DNA from: Pollenia angustigena
Lineage: Eukaryota; Arthropoda; Insecta; Diptera; Polleniidae
Direction of reading: 5' to 3'
Assembly (NCBI GenBank): GCA_930367215.1
Contig: OV884056.1
Location: 246,725,127 to 246,789,126 of the forward strand
DNA: 64,000 bases
In this document: one piece after another, positions 21,060 to 33,254 of the stretch
How positions within the stretch are numbered: the stretch's first letter is position 1
Layout: the number at the start of each line of letters is the position of its first letter
The notes under the pieces: generated by a model
Database searches by the model: none
Seen by the model: the letters and a program-made list of their open reading frames with translations, nothing else
Told to the model about the DNA's origin: nothing
Program-made: the position numbers and the translations under genes

Positions 21060-21948
21060 AAAATTGGCTTCTTATTTGTTCGATATGGGTAGGGGAAGTG
21101 GTACCCTCCATAGGATGCCAATACTTTATATCGCATTTCTTAAGAACCGCTGCATCCTTATCTTGAACTTTTTGCTGAAGCATCTTCTGAGCCCCGAAAT
21201 TGAAAGAGGATAGTAGAGATAGTAGTATTAGGGGTCACTCTTATGGTGAAATACACCTTTGAAAATAAAAAAGGGGGTGTCATCAAACGGGGTTAAGGCC
21301 ACTAATGTGGTTAACAATAAATTTCAAACTAAAAATGGGTGGAGTAGACGGCGGAGGTGGTGTACCTCCCATAGAACGAAAACATTAAATACCGCATATC
21401 TGAAGACAAAATCCTTCAAACTTTGAAGGACCCACTCTTATGGTAAACTACACCTTAAAAATAAAAATAAAGGGCGTAGGTGCGGGGGGAGCAATAAATT
21501 TTTACAAAAGCATTTACAAAAGCCCCAAAAATGAAATAGACTACTTATTTTGTTGTTAGGGGCAGCGGAGCAGTACCCTCATAGGACGCAACTGTTGAAT
21601 CAAGTTTATGGCTAAGTAAAGTGACTGTTTCAACATCGCGCAACCCAAACGGCTGAAGTTAGAGATACGAAAATATGAAACGAATAGATCCACAGAAAAT
21701 AGATTTTGGGAAATTAAAATATTAAGAGGGCAAAATATATTAAAAATAGGCTTAACATATACTATAAATGTGTGTAAAATTCCAAATGGGCGTGTCACCT
21801 CCCAAAGCAAGACAGTATGAATAACTGCATATCTGGAGAACGGTTACAGAAAAGTTTTCAAATTTAAAACAAATAACTTTGTTAACAATACACAAGATCT
21901 GCCAAAAAGTGAACTGGATTGGAGAAGTGGGAGTTTCTCCTCCAAAGT
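21060..21948. repeat. Degenerate tandem of GGTACCCTCCATAGGA units
   Basis: Diverged units recur near 21090, 21355, 21570 and 21790, with AGTGGTACCCTCCATAGGAT, CGCATTTCTTAAGAACCGC and CACTCTTATGG modules. The same modules occur at 38950-39384, just before the satellite, and near 3930. I see no intact gene. Confidence 0.5.
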
Positions 21949-21956
21949 ATTCACGT

Positions 21957-22451
21957 CAGGGTTGATAAAGTTGGTACAATTGTACTTTTTTTTTTGAGAA
22001 ATATTCGTAAATTTTCCACAAAAAAGACGATAAATTCTAAAAAGTGTATGAAAACGCTAGACCAAATACAATTTGATGTCCTCTCTTCTTGCATATTTTG
22101 GAAAACTAACTGTTTGAAAAAATCATCATTTTCGACCTATGGTTTCTTTGGCAAAGTTTCTTGGAATGACTTATAGAACAAGAATCGCGATGTGCTCTTG
22201 ACGCGAAAAAATCCATCCTATTATATTAATTAATGATCATGTATTTTTTGCTATCTATACTTTACATGTACAATTTTAAAATTCAATTCAATACCTTTTG
22301 TTTTTGTTGTACATATGTATTAAATTGTTGTTTTTAAAACTAAAATAAAATCTATTAAAAACAAAGTATTTAGTAGGTACTATTGGGGCCGAAAAAGTAC
22401 GATTTTAAAACTTCATTGGTACGATATTAGTTTTCTCATTTATCATCCCTG
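21957..22451. mobile_element. hAT-type element, 8-bp duplication ATTCACGT
   Basis: This 495-bp element starts CAGGGTTGATAAAGTTGGTA and ends TTTATCATCCCTG, flanked by ATTCACGT at 21949-21956 and 22452-22459. It is a deleted version of the 60359-62602 element, sharing GACCTATGGTTTCTTT, GGAATGACTTATAGAA and TACTATTGGGGCCGAAAAA. No transposase is left. Confidence 0.85.
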
Positions 22452-22459
22452 ATTCACGT

Positions 22460-23560
22460 GCTCGAAAAACTTGGAACGAGAGAGCAAAAGAGCATTAAAA
22501 TTTTCAAGACAAAAAAGTTGTTAATTTCTGCTTGTAAATTTAGTAAACAAAAATTTATAAGATTCATTTAAGCAGCTGTTTAATGTTTTGTTTACTTCTA
22601 TAAATGCGTAAAAAAATTATTTTTAATTAAAAGTTTTTCAATAACATAATTAACACATTTTTCTTAAATTTAGGAATAAAAGCAATGTGCATAGTTTAAA
22701 ACAATTGAATTAAGGAATACAGAATATGGTAGCTTACAGCTACATACCTACGGTCTGTTTTGTATTTTTTATTTTTTATTTAAGAACTGTACTTCTTATT
22801 TATTTAGGTAGGTACGTTTATTAAAAAAAAAAAAAATGCCGAACTTAGGGACACTTACCCAACCATTAACAATTTTTGTAAGTTTTTTAATTTTATAGTA
22901 AAAAAACACATATGTACCTAGTTCATTTGGATTATAAACCTACATTTACATACATACATATCGCGCATTTGCTGCAAGAACGGCATAACCCAAAAAATTA
23001 AATTTTGGATTTAGAAATGCAGAATTGTTCGCTTTGTTTTTCTTTATATTGTGTATTAAATGCATCTTTATATCTTTTATACTTTCCCAGTTTGAAGAGA
23101 ATGTGTCTTCTTTTTTTCAAAGTAGTTTGAGCAAATCAAAAACTTTGAATGAGTTTGTCTCGAAATGGATTTTTTTGAGTTATGCAGCAAATGAGCGATA
23201 TTTATATATATGTATATAGAAACTCCCGAAATTCGATTAATTCGACTAGGGTAAAAATTGGTCGATTTTGATAATAAAAAATACGAAGTTATTATTGGGG
23301 ACCTGAAAAAGAATAGACTAATCTAGTTTACTTTTGTTCTGTAAATAGGTACCTACCTACCTTATGCACAAAAATTATTTTTGCCAAATTTTTTCTTAGC
23401 ATAGATCGTGTAGATGCTATTACCCTAAATTTTATTTTATTATGTTTGTCTACATTTCTGTAATTTAACTATTCCACCCAATATGTAAAAACTTATTTAT
23501 ATTAGTTTTGCTCTATATCAACTATTTAAAGTTTTTTGAGTATTGTTTTGCCGTAATGTG
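22460..23560. other. AT-rich stretch without genes
   Basis: Holds TAGGTAGGTACG (22790-22810) and GGTACCTACCTACC (23350-23363) simple motifs and poly-A/poly-T tracts. Nothing else recognised. Confidence 0.35.
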
Positions 23561-23656
23561 GTACACGGTCAAGCATTTCTCATTGTATGTGTGAATATAA
23601 CGTCCAGCACACGTGCACGAGTGAATTCACCGTGATGTGAAGCATTTTGACCGTGT
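23561..23656. mobile_element. Short palindromic MITE
   Basis: GTACACGGTCAAGCATTTCT mirrors GAAGCATTTTGACCGTGTAC about 60 bp later. Target duplication not resolved. Confidence 0.5.
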
Positions 23657-24363
23657 ACAGACCCCTTAAGAAAAAAAGTATTTAAAGCAAAGTAAAATGA
23701 ACAACTCAATGCACAACAGTAAGTACCTATACGTAGGCAGCACAAAAAGCTACGTAATTCTTTATATCGAACATTTACATTTAAATGTATGAAGTTGTAC
23801 GAAATAAAGAATTCCTTCGCACATCGAAAATAGACCATAAATAACAAACACTGGCTTTGTTAACTAAATCGGTCGGAGCAAGATTTTTCTCCTCTTTAGT
23901 ATAACAACGGCTTCGTGACCTAAAACTTCTAAATGGCTCAAGTAGTTTAATCAAATACTACAGATTTTTATATATACATGTATACATATATATAATATAT
24001 GTATATAAATCCATCTACATATAAATCTAGTCATTGGTTCAATATTATGCGTCCCATACACTTTTCAATTCAATTGTCAACTGATTCTTTCAACTGAATT
24101 GATGCTTGGCCGCACACTTCATGTACTGAGTTGAAAGACTCCAAACTAATTTTAAAATTTAAGGATATAAAAGACAATTTTTAAAATACAGTCAAATCCC
24201 GATAATTTATACCCCGATAAATCGTAATTCCCGATAATTCGTAATAAACTATTGGTCCCTTGAAAAAATCTCTTTAACTCGTAAAATTTCCATAAATTTT
24301 AGTCCCCTCGCTAATTCGTAATTCTTTTCAAATAAAATCTTATTTACCTCTTACAAATCGTAA

Positions 24364-24517
24364 GCCCCCTTTCACACTCGGCAAGTTACTTGCGCAAGTT
24401 ACTTGGCGACAACAACAAAGTCTGTACAAATTTTTTTTAAATTTGTTTTTTCCTTACAGACTTTATTGTTGTCGGCAAGTAACTTGCGCAAGTAACTTGC
24501 CGAGTGTGAAAGGGGGC
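24364..24517. mobile_element. Innermost MITE, TAA duplication
   Basis: This 154-bp element has arms of about 65 bp starting GCCCCCTTTCACACTCGGCA and including two CAAGTTACTTG modules. TAA flanks at 24361-24363 and 24518-24520. Confidence 0.8.
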
Positions 24518-24599
24518 TAATTGTTTGCTAACTACCACTTATAATTCGTAATAAAAACAACAGAAACATGGAAAGAATGTTTTTTTGTTTACCGCTATT

Positions 24600-25432
24600 T
24601 CTTTTTGCGTGGGTTTTTGATATTCTTAAGATCAGTTTGTTACATGAAATATTTATATATGGGTGTTTCTCTGGTTATGCACGCGACATTTGTACGCGTT
24701 TTATTGTGTATGAATATTAAAAAAATAGAAGTGGATTGGAATTTTAGAATGAATTCTAGAATCGTTACATTGTATGTGATGAGTTCTTTCTAAAAAGTAT
24801 ATATAATGGTAAATTGAGCACTGGGTACCCAAATGCCATGCAATCAAAGTTAACTTACTCACGTGACAAAAATAGAAGTGCCTTTTAGGACCGTAAGAAA
24901 AAGTGCGAAAGTAAGCAAATTGTAGAAGGTTTTTATTTCGGAAAAAATGTTTTTATAAAGGTTAGTAATGGGCCTTTATAATCATGTTTTGTTCAAAAGC
25001 AACTATGCATGGGTTGGCGAAGAAAAAAATAAATTGTAAATTACGCACGTGACATTACGCACGTGACACTTTTTCCATATGTTTTTTTATTATTATCTCC
25101 ACGCATTTTCCCATAAATGTCTTAAAATTTGCTTAACAAAAAAACTTAATACTCGTTTTACAATTGATTGTAATGGAGAGATTATGAAGAAAGAGTGTAA
25201 ACATAACATATTTCTTGCATGTAAAATAAGCATATAAAAATGTCTTTAAAAGTAGAAAATACAGAAAATTATAAAATTTTCCAGTTTCCAGCCCAATTTT
25301 CTCAAGTAAAACAGCTCAGATATGCTAGGAAACCATTCTTTAATAAGAACATAGACTTTTTTTCTAATAATAAACAATAAAAGACGATGATAATCAACAT
25401 TTTTTTTTCATCCTGGTAGACCATTCTGGAGA
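24600..25432. repeat. Interspersed repeat R, copy 2
   Basis: Matches 12741-13965 without the 432-bp insert. Motif clusters at 24678, 24857 and 25041-25068 use CACGTGAC or CACGCGAC, where copy 1 uses GAACGTACG. Confidence 0.55.
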
Positions 25433-25714
25433 AATGCCCATATATTATTTTTTTATATAGGTATTTTATGTTTAACAATTGTTTTTTTTTTTATTGTTTT
25501 AGTAAAAAAATTGAAAAACCCCGTTAATTCGTATTTATTTTATTTTAACCCCGTTAAATAATTCGTAAGAAATGGCCGGTCCCTTACAATTATGAATTAT
25601 CGGGATTCTACTGTACTTAACTTTTTTTTTTGCAAAAGAAAACTATAAACATTAGTTTTGACAGCTAATCAATAGACTCGAGCACACACAGTACAATCGA
25701 ATTGAAAGACTTAG

Positions 25715-25749
25715 TCAAGGCCCATTGATAGATGGGCCTTGGACTTAGT
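25715..25749. mobile_element. Minimal palindrome flanked by ACTTAGT
   Basis: CAAGGCCCAT-TGATAG-ATGGGCCTTG is a perfect 10-bp hairpin. ACTTAGT stands on each side. It resembles the ends of the 38450-38712 element, which is flanked by ACTTACC. Confidence 0.5.
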
Positions 25750-25897
25750 AAACTTGAAAAAATCTAAATTTTTTTATTTTTCTTCAACCAACTCGACAAC
25801 CGTCAAACTAATCAATTGACAAAGCCATACACGCTTTGATTTGGAGAACAACCGACTCAGTTGACAACTGAATTGAATCGTGTATGGGGCTGCTTTA

Positions 25898-26528
25898 TTT
25901 GCGGGGCACGTACATTCCTGTTATGATCAAGTGTGTATGTATAACATTTCCACCTGCTTTGCAGGGTATAATTAACCCCCTAATGTTTTTAAGCGAAATA
26001 TATAAACAACTTACTCTTTTGTTTTATTTTTAATTTTTTTCTAGCAAATGTTGCACTTTAACTCCGATAAGCTGCACTACATTTGCATTTAATATCAACA
26101 GAATATTTATAAAAAATTTCTACAGGTAAAATAAACAAATTAAAAAAAAAAAAACAAAATGGAGTCAAGTTGTTTTTTGTGTAACTTGATTTTTTTTTGT
26201 ACTTTTAACAAAAACGACATTTAAAATTTCTACTTACAGTTTTCCTCTGATTTCTTTACTTTGCAAACTTAGCTATTTTTATTTTTTCTAAGGAAAATAA
26301 TATCCTTCTTACTCGTAAAATACTAAAAATTTAATTTTTTTTAAATTACACAAAAAATTTTGATAAAATAGTTCTCAAATCGAAAATTCAATGAAATTTG
26401 AACAACAATAACAAAAAATTTTTCTATATCAACTGTGATATCAACTGTCGGCGGAGGCAAAACAACAACGAATAAATTGACAGTTGAAGCAAATGGGAAA
26501 ACAATAAAAACAAAAACAATGATATTAT
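25898..26528. other. AT-rich spacer
   Basis: No gene or repeat boundary recognised. Confidence 0.35.
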
Positions 26529-26926
26529 TCTACGAACAGCGTTGCCGTTTTGGTTACTTTTAACCAAAATTGGTTACTTTATTTTCCAATGTGTACTTGT
26601 GTACTTTTTTCCCATTTTGGTTACTTTTGTTCAACACAAAAATAACCAATATTTTGTTTTGGAACAAGAACTACCCGCTCCGCTAAAAACAATAAATTTT
26701 TCATCTACTTAAATATTATTTTTTTAGAAGCTTAAACTTTAACAGATGATCAATTCAACCACATAAGGTATATACTTTGAAGTGTAGATGGCTATTATCT
26801 GCTATTCTTAATGCTTTGTAGGTCTAACTGAAACACTTTTCTAGATAAACGATATGGTCAAAGGTCCTTCCGATCCCATCCCGTTTAAAATGAATATATT
26901 TCCACCGGGCAAAAATCATCTACATA

Positions 26927-28543
26927 CAGTTAGGGACAAAATTGTTCACAAATTTAGCGTTATTGGCAAAATAGGCTATAAATTTTTTTTTATTTATAAC
27001 TATTCAAAATTTTTTAACTATATGAAAAGTAGAACATTTCAAGAACTCAAAAATAAAAACTTTTCCAAAAAATATATGTTCATAATATTTTACACGGTAT
27101 CAGTATTGACTTCTGGATGTGAACAATTATGACCCTAGTTAGAGATTATTGTTGTATTTGGGTCCTAGCGTTTGGTATGTTGTCCATTTGCTCTTTTAAG
27201 CTGCCTTAATCTTTTTTCCATTCTTTTACAAGAGTTCTTAGCAGTTTTGGCTCTTTTTTTTCCAAGCTTAAACGGCAAGCTCGCTAAGCTTATATCCAGT
27301 GTTAGGCGGGTTCCTCTGAGAAAAAAAAGTGGTGATTTGGAAAGGACCAAAGGTACTGAAGTGGCTACTACTCTGGCGACTAATTAGGTAAAATTATTTT
27401 CGAGTTTTTATTTTTTTCAAACTAACTTTTAGGTATTTCTGAAGTATGCTTAATATTGTTGTCCTGCATAATGATATCACCCGGTCGTGATTCTTAGCCG
27501 AATATGGCTTATCTTAGAATCAACGGGTCTTTAATGATGATTATGTAGTGCTTGGCACACATTTTACTTCTGAATTAGCGGAGTGTTCGAAGCTGGTTCC
27601 CGCGAAAACAATCTCATGTAATTTATGAGATCATCAAAATTTTAACACTTGGAATTATTTCACTCTTTTACGCTAACACTTTTACGCCAGCCATGTTAAC
27701 TCCGGTCCGCCTGCCTGCAATCCCATAATTTTTGTCCGATCTAAGCATGTTACACGAATTAAATCTTTAAAACTGAATTTTTCTTACTTTTTTGCAAACT
27801 TCAGCCGTTTTCAGCTCTTATTTTTGCTAAAAGATGGGTTGTCGCTCTTTATTCTAGCTACTAACCTGCTAGAACTTAAGCAACTTCGTATGATTTTAGC
27901 GTTTACATCTAAATTGTACTCTATGCTCAGTATTTGCCGTACCTTAATAGCTATACTGACAACACCAGTAACAATAAGTCGCTTTGATTCGCGAAAATCA
28001 TTTGGCTAAAGTTTTTTTTGGGCGACCAGCTTTGTTGCTTTTGGTATCCAAACTACACTTTTTTTTATTTAACATTCAAATCTCTCTGAATTGTTGTATT
28101 TTGTGTGATCTTGCGATGTGAGACTTCTTTTTATAAATTTTTCACAATGCTTTGTTTTAAAATTGCCGCTTCTGACTTACAGTTCTTGAAGAAACTAGGC
28201 AAAATTTAACTGCTCGAATTTTTTTCAAATTTTAAAAATATTTAATATTAATGAATTAATTGACTCACTTTAAAAGCAAATCCCACAGATTAAACTTGAA
28301 ATTTTGTTGGAATTTTTATGACAGATTCACACAGGGTCAATATTGTTCACACATATGGTTTGGATGTTAGCTTAGTATTAATATAAAAACAAACGGTACT
28401 TTTGAAAATAAGTTTACATAGTATTATTTTAAAATGTAGAAACCCATACAATAGTTTTTGAAAGTTTCCAAGTTGAAACTTTAATAGTTTTCATGATAAA
28501 CATAAATGTTTTATAATTTCGTGAACAATTTTGTCCCTAACTG
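26927..28543. mobile_element. Tc1-like transposon, TA duplication, degenerate
   Basis: This 1617-bp element starts CAGTTAGGGACAAAATTGTT and ends with its inverse; TA flanks at 26925-26926 and 28544-28545. The full-length size fits a Tc1/mariner element with a decayed transposase on the minus strand. Confidence 0.8.
27165..28060 (-). pseudogene. Decayed Tc1-type transposase
   Basis: Translated on the minus strand in shifting frames, the region shows AGRPKKT (near 28045-28025), then a helix-turn-helix-like stretch with VRQILSIEYNLDVNAKIIR (near 27945-27890) and KRLKFAKKYEK (near 27820-27790), the usual order before the first catalytic Asp of Tc1 transposases. The last part (27350-27165) has LGKKRAKTAKNSCKRMEKRL, in the position of the conserved C-terminal segment. 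Frameshifts and stops interrupt it and I could not place the DDE residues. It sits between clear Tc1-type ends, which supports the call. No function is expected. Confidence 0.55.
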
Positions 28544-28794
28544 TATATATAAAAGATCTACAGCATAATTAAGTTAAATTTTGCATTTTGATACCATAAC
28601 GCATAGAAAGACTTTAAAAGTTTTACTTATGAGAGCTCTCTATAAAAAAAAGGTTGAAAGCTCTAGCTCAAACATTTTTTAAAATTAACAAAAATAAGTT
28701 TTAAATTTGTATAGGGGACGCCATTTCCATTAAAAAATTTCGAAAAATTATGTAGCCTATTTATTGTTCTTTCCCAACAGTCTGTAATATACTG

Positions 28795-29010
28795 TCAAAT
28801 CTCTGAGGAGATCGAATGGTAGCGATCGAAACATGTCAGGGTAACCAGCCGCCTGGGTTCGAATCTCAAGTCAGTCAATAACAATTTTAATTAATTTTCA
28901 TGTTGTAAAAATTAAATTTGATGAACTTAAGCCTGATTAAATATTGAAAATTTGGATTAAAAACCATAAATAGTTCAACAAAATTACCACAATACTAATT
29001 ACTGTGAAAA
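28795..29010 (+). mobile_element. SINE-like repeat with tRNA-type B box, copy 2
   Basis: GAGGAGATCGAATGG, ATCGAAACATGTCAGGGTAA, B-box-like GGGTTCGAATCTC, TCAGTCAATAAC and then the AT-rich body with ATTAAAAACCATAAATAGTT. Aligns with 7788-8075. Confidence 0.55.
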
Positions 29011-29075
29011 CTTTAAAAAAATATCGGTCAAGCGGTTTATGAGCCTACAACAAACAATATTTCTTCTTTACTTGG

Positions 29076-29544
29076 CGTTTACATTTGCCAGTACTGGCAA
29101 GACAGTAGCAATACATGCAAACTTTTGCACTAATATATGCACACTTTTCCAACTGTCTTGTCTACTGTCTAGCAAATTTTGCAGACAGTAAAATTGGATA
29201 GTGATTTGACATTTGCTAACAGTAATCTGAAGTTTTGTTAGCAAAAGGGGAAAAAATCAAAGTGTAAAAAAAATTAAACATATTTTGCTTTGATTTTTTA
29301 TATTTTAGTTTAGTGTTATGATTGTTAACACAATATAGTTATTTTAAGCTGGTTTTAAGTTTGTTTAGTTCATGTAAAACACATTTAGCTGGACTTGAAC
29401 AGCAACATTCACGTTTGACTTATTTATAAAAGTGACCAGTCTTAACTACTGTCTGGACGCCTACGTCAAGAAGACAATTAGTAGTGTTTTTTGAAACTAA
29501 TATGTATTTTCTTACTGTCTTGCCAGTACTGTCAAATGTAAACG
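29076..29544. mobile_element. MITE with 35-bp arms
   Basis: This 469-bp element has CGTTTACATTTGCCAGTACT on the left mirrored on the right, continuing GGCAAGACAGTA. Its length equals the hammerhead period by coincidence; the sequence is unrelated. Target duplication not resolved. Confidence 0.65.
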
Positions 29545-29712
29545 TACTGTTAGGCACACAATTTTTAAACAGAACTGCGAATAAAAAAGTACTTTTGATA
29601 CAAAATAATTTTGGTTACTTTTTTATGCTTTTGGTTACTTTATTTTTACATTTTGGTTACAAATTTTTTTTGGTCGTGGCAACGCTGTCACGAAATAAAA
29701 GGCATACAAAGA

Positions 29713-31290
29713 CACGCGTGCAAGGCGAATTCATAAAGGTGACCGCATCATGAGATAGAGTTATGCTAGCTATCCCTTTTTTTTGAAAAATACTATGTAT
29801 TTTGTTTTTGTAAAAAGTTAGAGTGACTGTCAAAATTATTTGTTGAAAATATAAAAAGGAAAATTTTTTGTTTATAAAATTGGATACACAATTGCTTTAG
29901 AAAGTAAATCTTTTCCCACTATTGTAAAGTAATGGTGACTCCACTTATTCCTTACGCCTTTTTATTTCCTTGTGTTTATCTTTTAGATTCACTTTTTTAT
30001 TTTATACAATTTAAATAAGTTTTTTTTCAAGAATATAATTTTTGCTGAATTTAAAATTTGAATTAATTTTTTCACAAAATGTAAACAAAACTTGACATTC
30101 AGTATACACCAGAGCTGTAAATGAATCATTCATTTTTGATTTTAATTCATTAATGAATTAGAAAATTTTGAATTAATTCTTTTTACACAAATTAATGAAT
30201 TGAATGAAAATTGAGTCAATTCAAATGAATTAGAAAGAAATGAATTTCAATTCGTTTTCCAATTCAAATGAATTTGTAACATGAATTGCAATTCGTTTCT
30301 AATTCAAACGAATTTCTTAAAGTGAATTGCAATTCATTTTACAGATTCATTTGAATTGAATTGATTTTGAATTTAATTAAATGAATTAGAAAAATGAATT
30401 GCAATTCAAATGAATGAAATCAAAAATGAGTTGCAATCAATCAAATTCAAGAGCAGATCTAGGGTGAATTACTAAAATGAACTATTTTTTATTGCAGTTT
30501 GAAGTTTTTAAAACATAAAGTAAACAACTTTTCCAATTGTAGGAAAAGTAGTAAGAATTTCGAGTAAACGAACATAGCTTTGACAGCAAAAAAATGTTGT
30601 TGAGATTTAAAATTGCTAAAATCTTTAAAATTCGATTGAATTTAAAAAAAAATTAATTTTCCACAATACACAAATATGAGATTATTTAAACAAAAAATTA
30701 TTGTTAAACACACTTTTAATAATATTTTACACTATTTAATAAAAATGTAAGTTTCTTTTAGCTAATAAACAAAATTTTTCCATTTTGATAGGATTTTCGC
30801 CTATACCTAATAATTAAATTCCTATTTTGCCGCTACACGACAATTCCATTCCAATGTAAAATAAATTCAAAATTCAATCAATTCAGTTCAAATGAGTTGG
30901 AAATGAATTGCTAATTCTTTTTTCTAATTCAGTTTGAATTAATTCAAAATCAATTCAATTCAAATGAATCTGTAAAATGAATTGCAATTCACTTTAAGAA
31001 ATTCGTTTGCATTGGAAACGAATTGCAATTCATTTTACAAATTCATGTGAATTGGAAAACGAATTGTAATTCATTTCTGTCTAATTCATTTGAATTGACT
31101 CAAAATTCATTCAATTCATTTTATTGTGTGAAAAGAATTAATTCAAAATTTGCTAATTCATTGCATGAATGATTCACGAATTAATTCAAAAATGAATGAT
31201 TCATTTACAGCTCTGGTATACACACAAAAAAATAAACATAAAACAGATGACGTGAAAATGTCACCTTTATGAATTCGCCTTGCACGCGTG
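29713..31290. mobile_element. Element with perfect 31-bp ends
   Basis: CACGCGTGCAAGGCGAATTC and the next 11 bases on the left have a perfect inverse at 31260-31290. No convincing target duplication. It contains the hAT element 30110-31215, so its own sequence is only about 470 bp. Confidence 0.65.
30110..31215. mobile_element. hAT-type palindromic element made of GAATTGCAATTC modules
   Basis: This 1106-bp element is flanked by the exact 8-bp duplication GTATACAC (30102-30109 and 31216-31223). Ends are CAGAGCTGTAAATGAATCAT and its inverse. The arms (about 330 bp each) are built from repeated AATTCATTTGAATT and GAATTGCAATTC palindromes. The centre is plain AT-rich DNA with no ORF. Confidence 0.85.
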
Positions 31291-31477
31291 TGAACAAATC
31301 AATATTTGAAATCAGCCGCAAAAACAATATTTTTTTGTGTTGAACACGTGCTATTGTTATTGTTTTGAAAACAACAACACGTGCGTGACAAACAATAACA
31401 ATCCAACCAAAAATATATCAGGAAACATTACGAGTGCTATATTAACCATAAAAAGTCAAGAAATTAATAAAAATATG

Positions 31478-32090
31478 AAACTTTTGATTTTCCGAAAGTG
31501 ACAGCTGGTGGCTTTTATAGCCCTGGTTGAGGGCTTTCGAATCCACTTATCAGATTTTAGAAACACACAAATTTACAGATTTTATTTAACTAACAACTTT
31601 TTGGAAATTTTTTGACTTTAATACAGAACGCCCCCTAAACTTTTGATTCCCCGAAAGTGACAGCTGGTGGCTTCTATAGCCCTGGTTGAGGGCTTTCGAA
31701 TTCACTTATCAGATTTTAGAAACACACAAATTTACAGATTTTATTCAACTAACAACTTTTTGGAAATTTTTTGACTTTAATACAGAACGCCCCCTAAACT
31801 TTTAATTTCCCGAAAGTGACAGCTGGTGGCTTTTTTAGCCCTGGTTGAGGGCTTTCGAATTTACTTATCAGATTTTAGAAACACACAAATTTACAGATTT
31901 TATTCAACTAACAACTTTTAGGAAATTTTTTGTTTTTAGTACAAAACGCCCCCTAAACTTTTAATTTCCCGAAAGTGACAACTGGTGGCCTTAATAGCCC
32001 TGGTTGAGGGCATTCGAAATCTTTTATGAGATTTTATAAACACAAAAATTTACAGATTTTATTCATATAATAACTTTTTGGAAAATGTTT
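31478..32090. repeat. Tandem repeat, 159-bp period, four copies
   Basis: Units start at 31478, 31637, 31796 and 31955 (AAACTTTTGATTT..CCGAAAGTGACAGCTGGTGG). Each includes AGCCCTGGTTGAGGGC and GAACGCCCCCTAAAC. The last copy is the most diverged. Confidence 0.85.
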
Positions 32091-32730
32091 ATTACATTGT
32101 ATATATGGAGTAACTCTCTAAATAATAAAATATAATTCGAATGTTGTAAAATAAACCGTTTTTCATTTTAAATTCGGTACAATATCTTACACTATCATAA
32201 TTTTTCTGTTTGTTTTTATTTCTAATAGTTTTTTTTTTTGCTATACACGTGCTCAGCAATATTGTTATTGTTGCGATTGATTTACATAAACAAAAAAAAA
32301 AGTTGATAATTGCGGTTGAAAAAAGTTGTTTTGTTCACAGCGCTGAACAATGACATGGTCCATGCTTGCATTACATCGGACTAGTCCATGGAGTAGTCCA
32401 TTTTATCAAAATGGGTCAGGTGGTCCAATTTTATTTGCAGGGATTATTAAGAATATTTGTCTCTTTGTTCACTAATACTTATATAAAGCAATACAGCCAC
32501 AAATTACATTTTTGACATCACCGTTTTTGTGTTTCTTGGTGTGCTTTCGGCAATTGCATATCACACCAAAATAACAAAAACGGAACACCAACACATCACA
32601 CTTCTGATTTAAAAAGGCACAAGTGATTTGAAATTACGTGATTTGGGCTAAAGTGATTTTCAGAACAGGCCTGTATGCAGTCGTTTAAAAACGAAAACGT
32701 TAAAATCTTTAAGGTGACGATATGTATATA
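32091..32730. other. AT-rich spacer with a local inverted repeat
   Basis: CCGTTTTTGTGTTTCTTGGTGTG (as two parts near 32521-32543) pairs with CACACCAAAATAACAAAAAC near 32562. No gene. Confidence 0.4.
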
Positions 32731-32731
32731 T

Positions 32732-33222
32732 CTGTGGCCTTTTGACAAAACATTTTAAGTCAAATTTGAAAAAAAAAATGCTGTTGTGCGAATTTTCCTT
32801 CAAAAACATTTTTGTTTACGTTTTTATAATAAAGGGGAATTTTTCTTTAGGCCCTGAATTTGTAAAACGCAACGCAGTCCCAAAAATAACATTGAAAGCA
32901 AAAACAATGTCAAAAATTTTTCAAAATTTTGTTGCTTTCTACAGAAATACATATTGCGTTTAAAAATTATCTACGCCACAAGATATGCAGCGTTTAAAAT
33001 TTAAAAATTCAATATTCATTTCTATAGAAAACAACAAAATTATGAAATATTTCCGATTTTGTTTTTGATTTCAATAAAATTTTTGACGTTGCTTTTGCGT
33101 TTTACAAATTTAGGTCCTAAATTTTTTTTTTTAAACTTAATAAAAATGATTTTTTCACCGAGTTTTTTTTAAGTTTTTTGCTATCTTATCTCGACTTAAG
33201 ATGTTTTGTCAAAATTCCATAG
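32732..33222. mobile_element. MITE, TTTTGACAAAACA family, long copy
   Basis: This 491-bp element has CTGTGGCCTTTTGACAAAAC at the left and the inverse (diverged) at the right, continuing TTAAGTC. A 247-bp member follows at 33654-33900. The frame 32742-32963 is not a supported gene. Confidence 0.6.
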
Positions 33223-33254
33223 ATATACATATATATCTAAATAAATATACATAT

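Larger units (their letters stand above)
24189..25613. mobile_element. Pogo-like element, TA duplication
   Basis: This 1425-bp element starts CAGTCAAATCCCGATAATTT and ends, reversed, CAGTAGAATCCCGATAATTC. TA flanks both ends. Subterminal ATTCCCGATAATTCGTAATA-like repeats occur near both ends. CAGT ends, TA duplication and this sequence style fit pogo/Tigger. No transposase frame was seen. It contains the MITE 24364-24517 and repeat R copy 2. Confidence 0.75.
24048..25894. mobile_element. Outer MITE of a three-level nest, TTA duplication
   Basis: Inverted ends contain CCCATACACTTTTCAATTCA (left) and CCCATACACGATTCAATTCA (right, reversed), followed by TTGTCAACTGA. TTA flanks at 24045-24047 and 25895-25897. 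The pogo-like element 24189-25613 sits inside it. Without that insert it would be about 420 bp. The exact end bases are less certain than the arms. Confidence 0.6.
26537..29687. mobile_element. hAT-like element hosting several later insertions
   Basis: Starts CAGCGTTGCCG and ends CGTGGCAACGCTG. Subterminal TTTTGGTTACTTT repeats occur near both ends (26552-26640 and 29608-29662). The flanks TCTACGAA and TCACGAA look like an 8-bp duplication with one base lost. It contains a Tc1-like element, a SINE-like copy and a MITE; the remaining host sequence is under 1 kb. Confidence 0.55.

Noticed and set aside
29076..29544. 469-bp MITE considered as a hammerhead unit because of equal length
   Set aside because: No sequence similarity to the hammerhead repeat and no CTGATGA..GAAA core.
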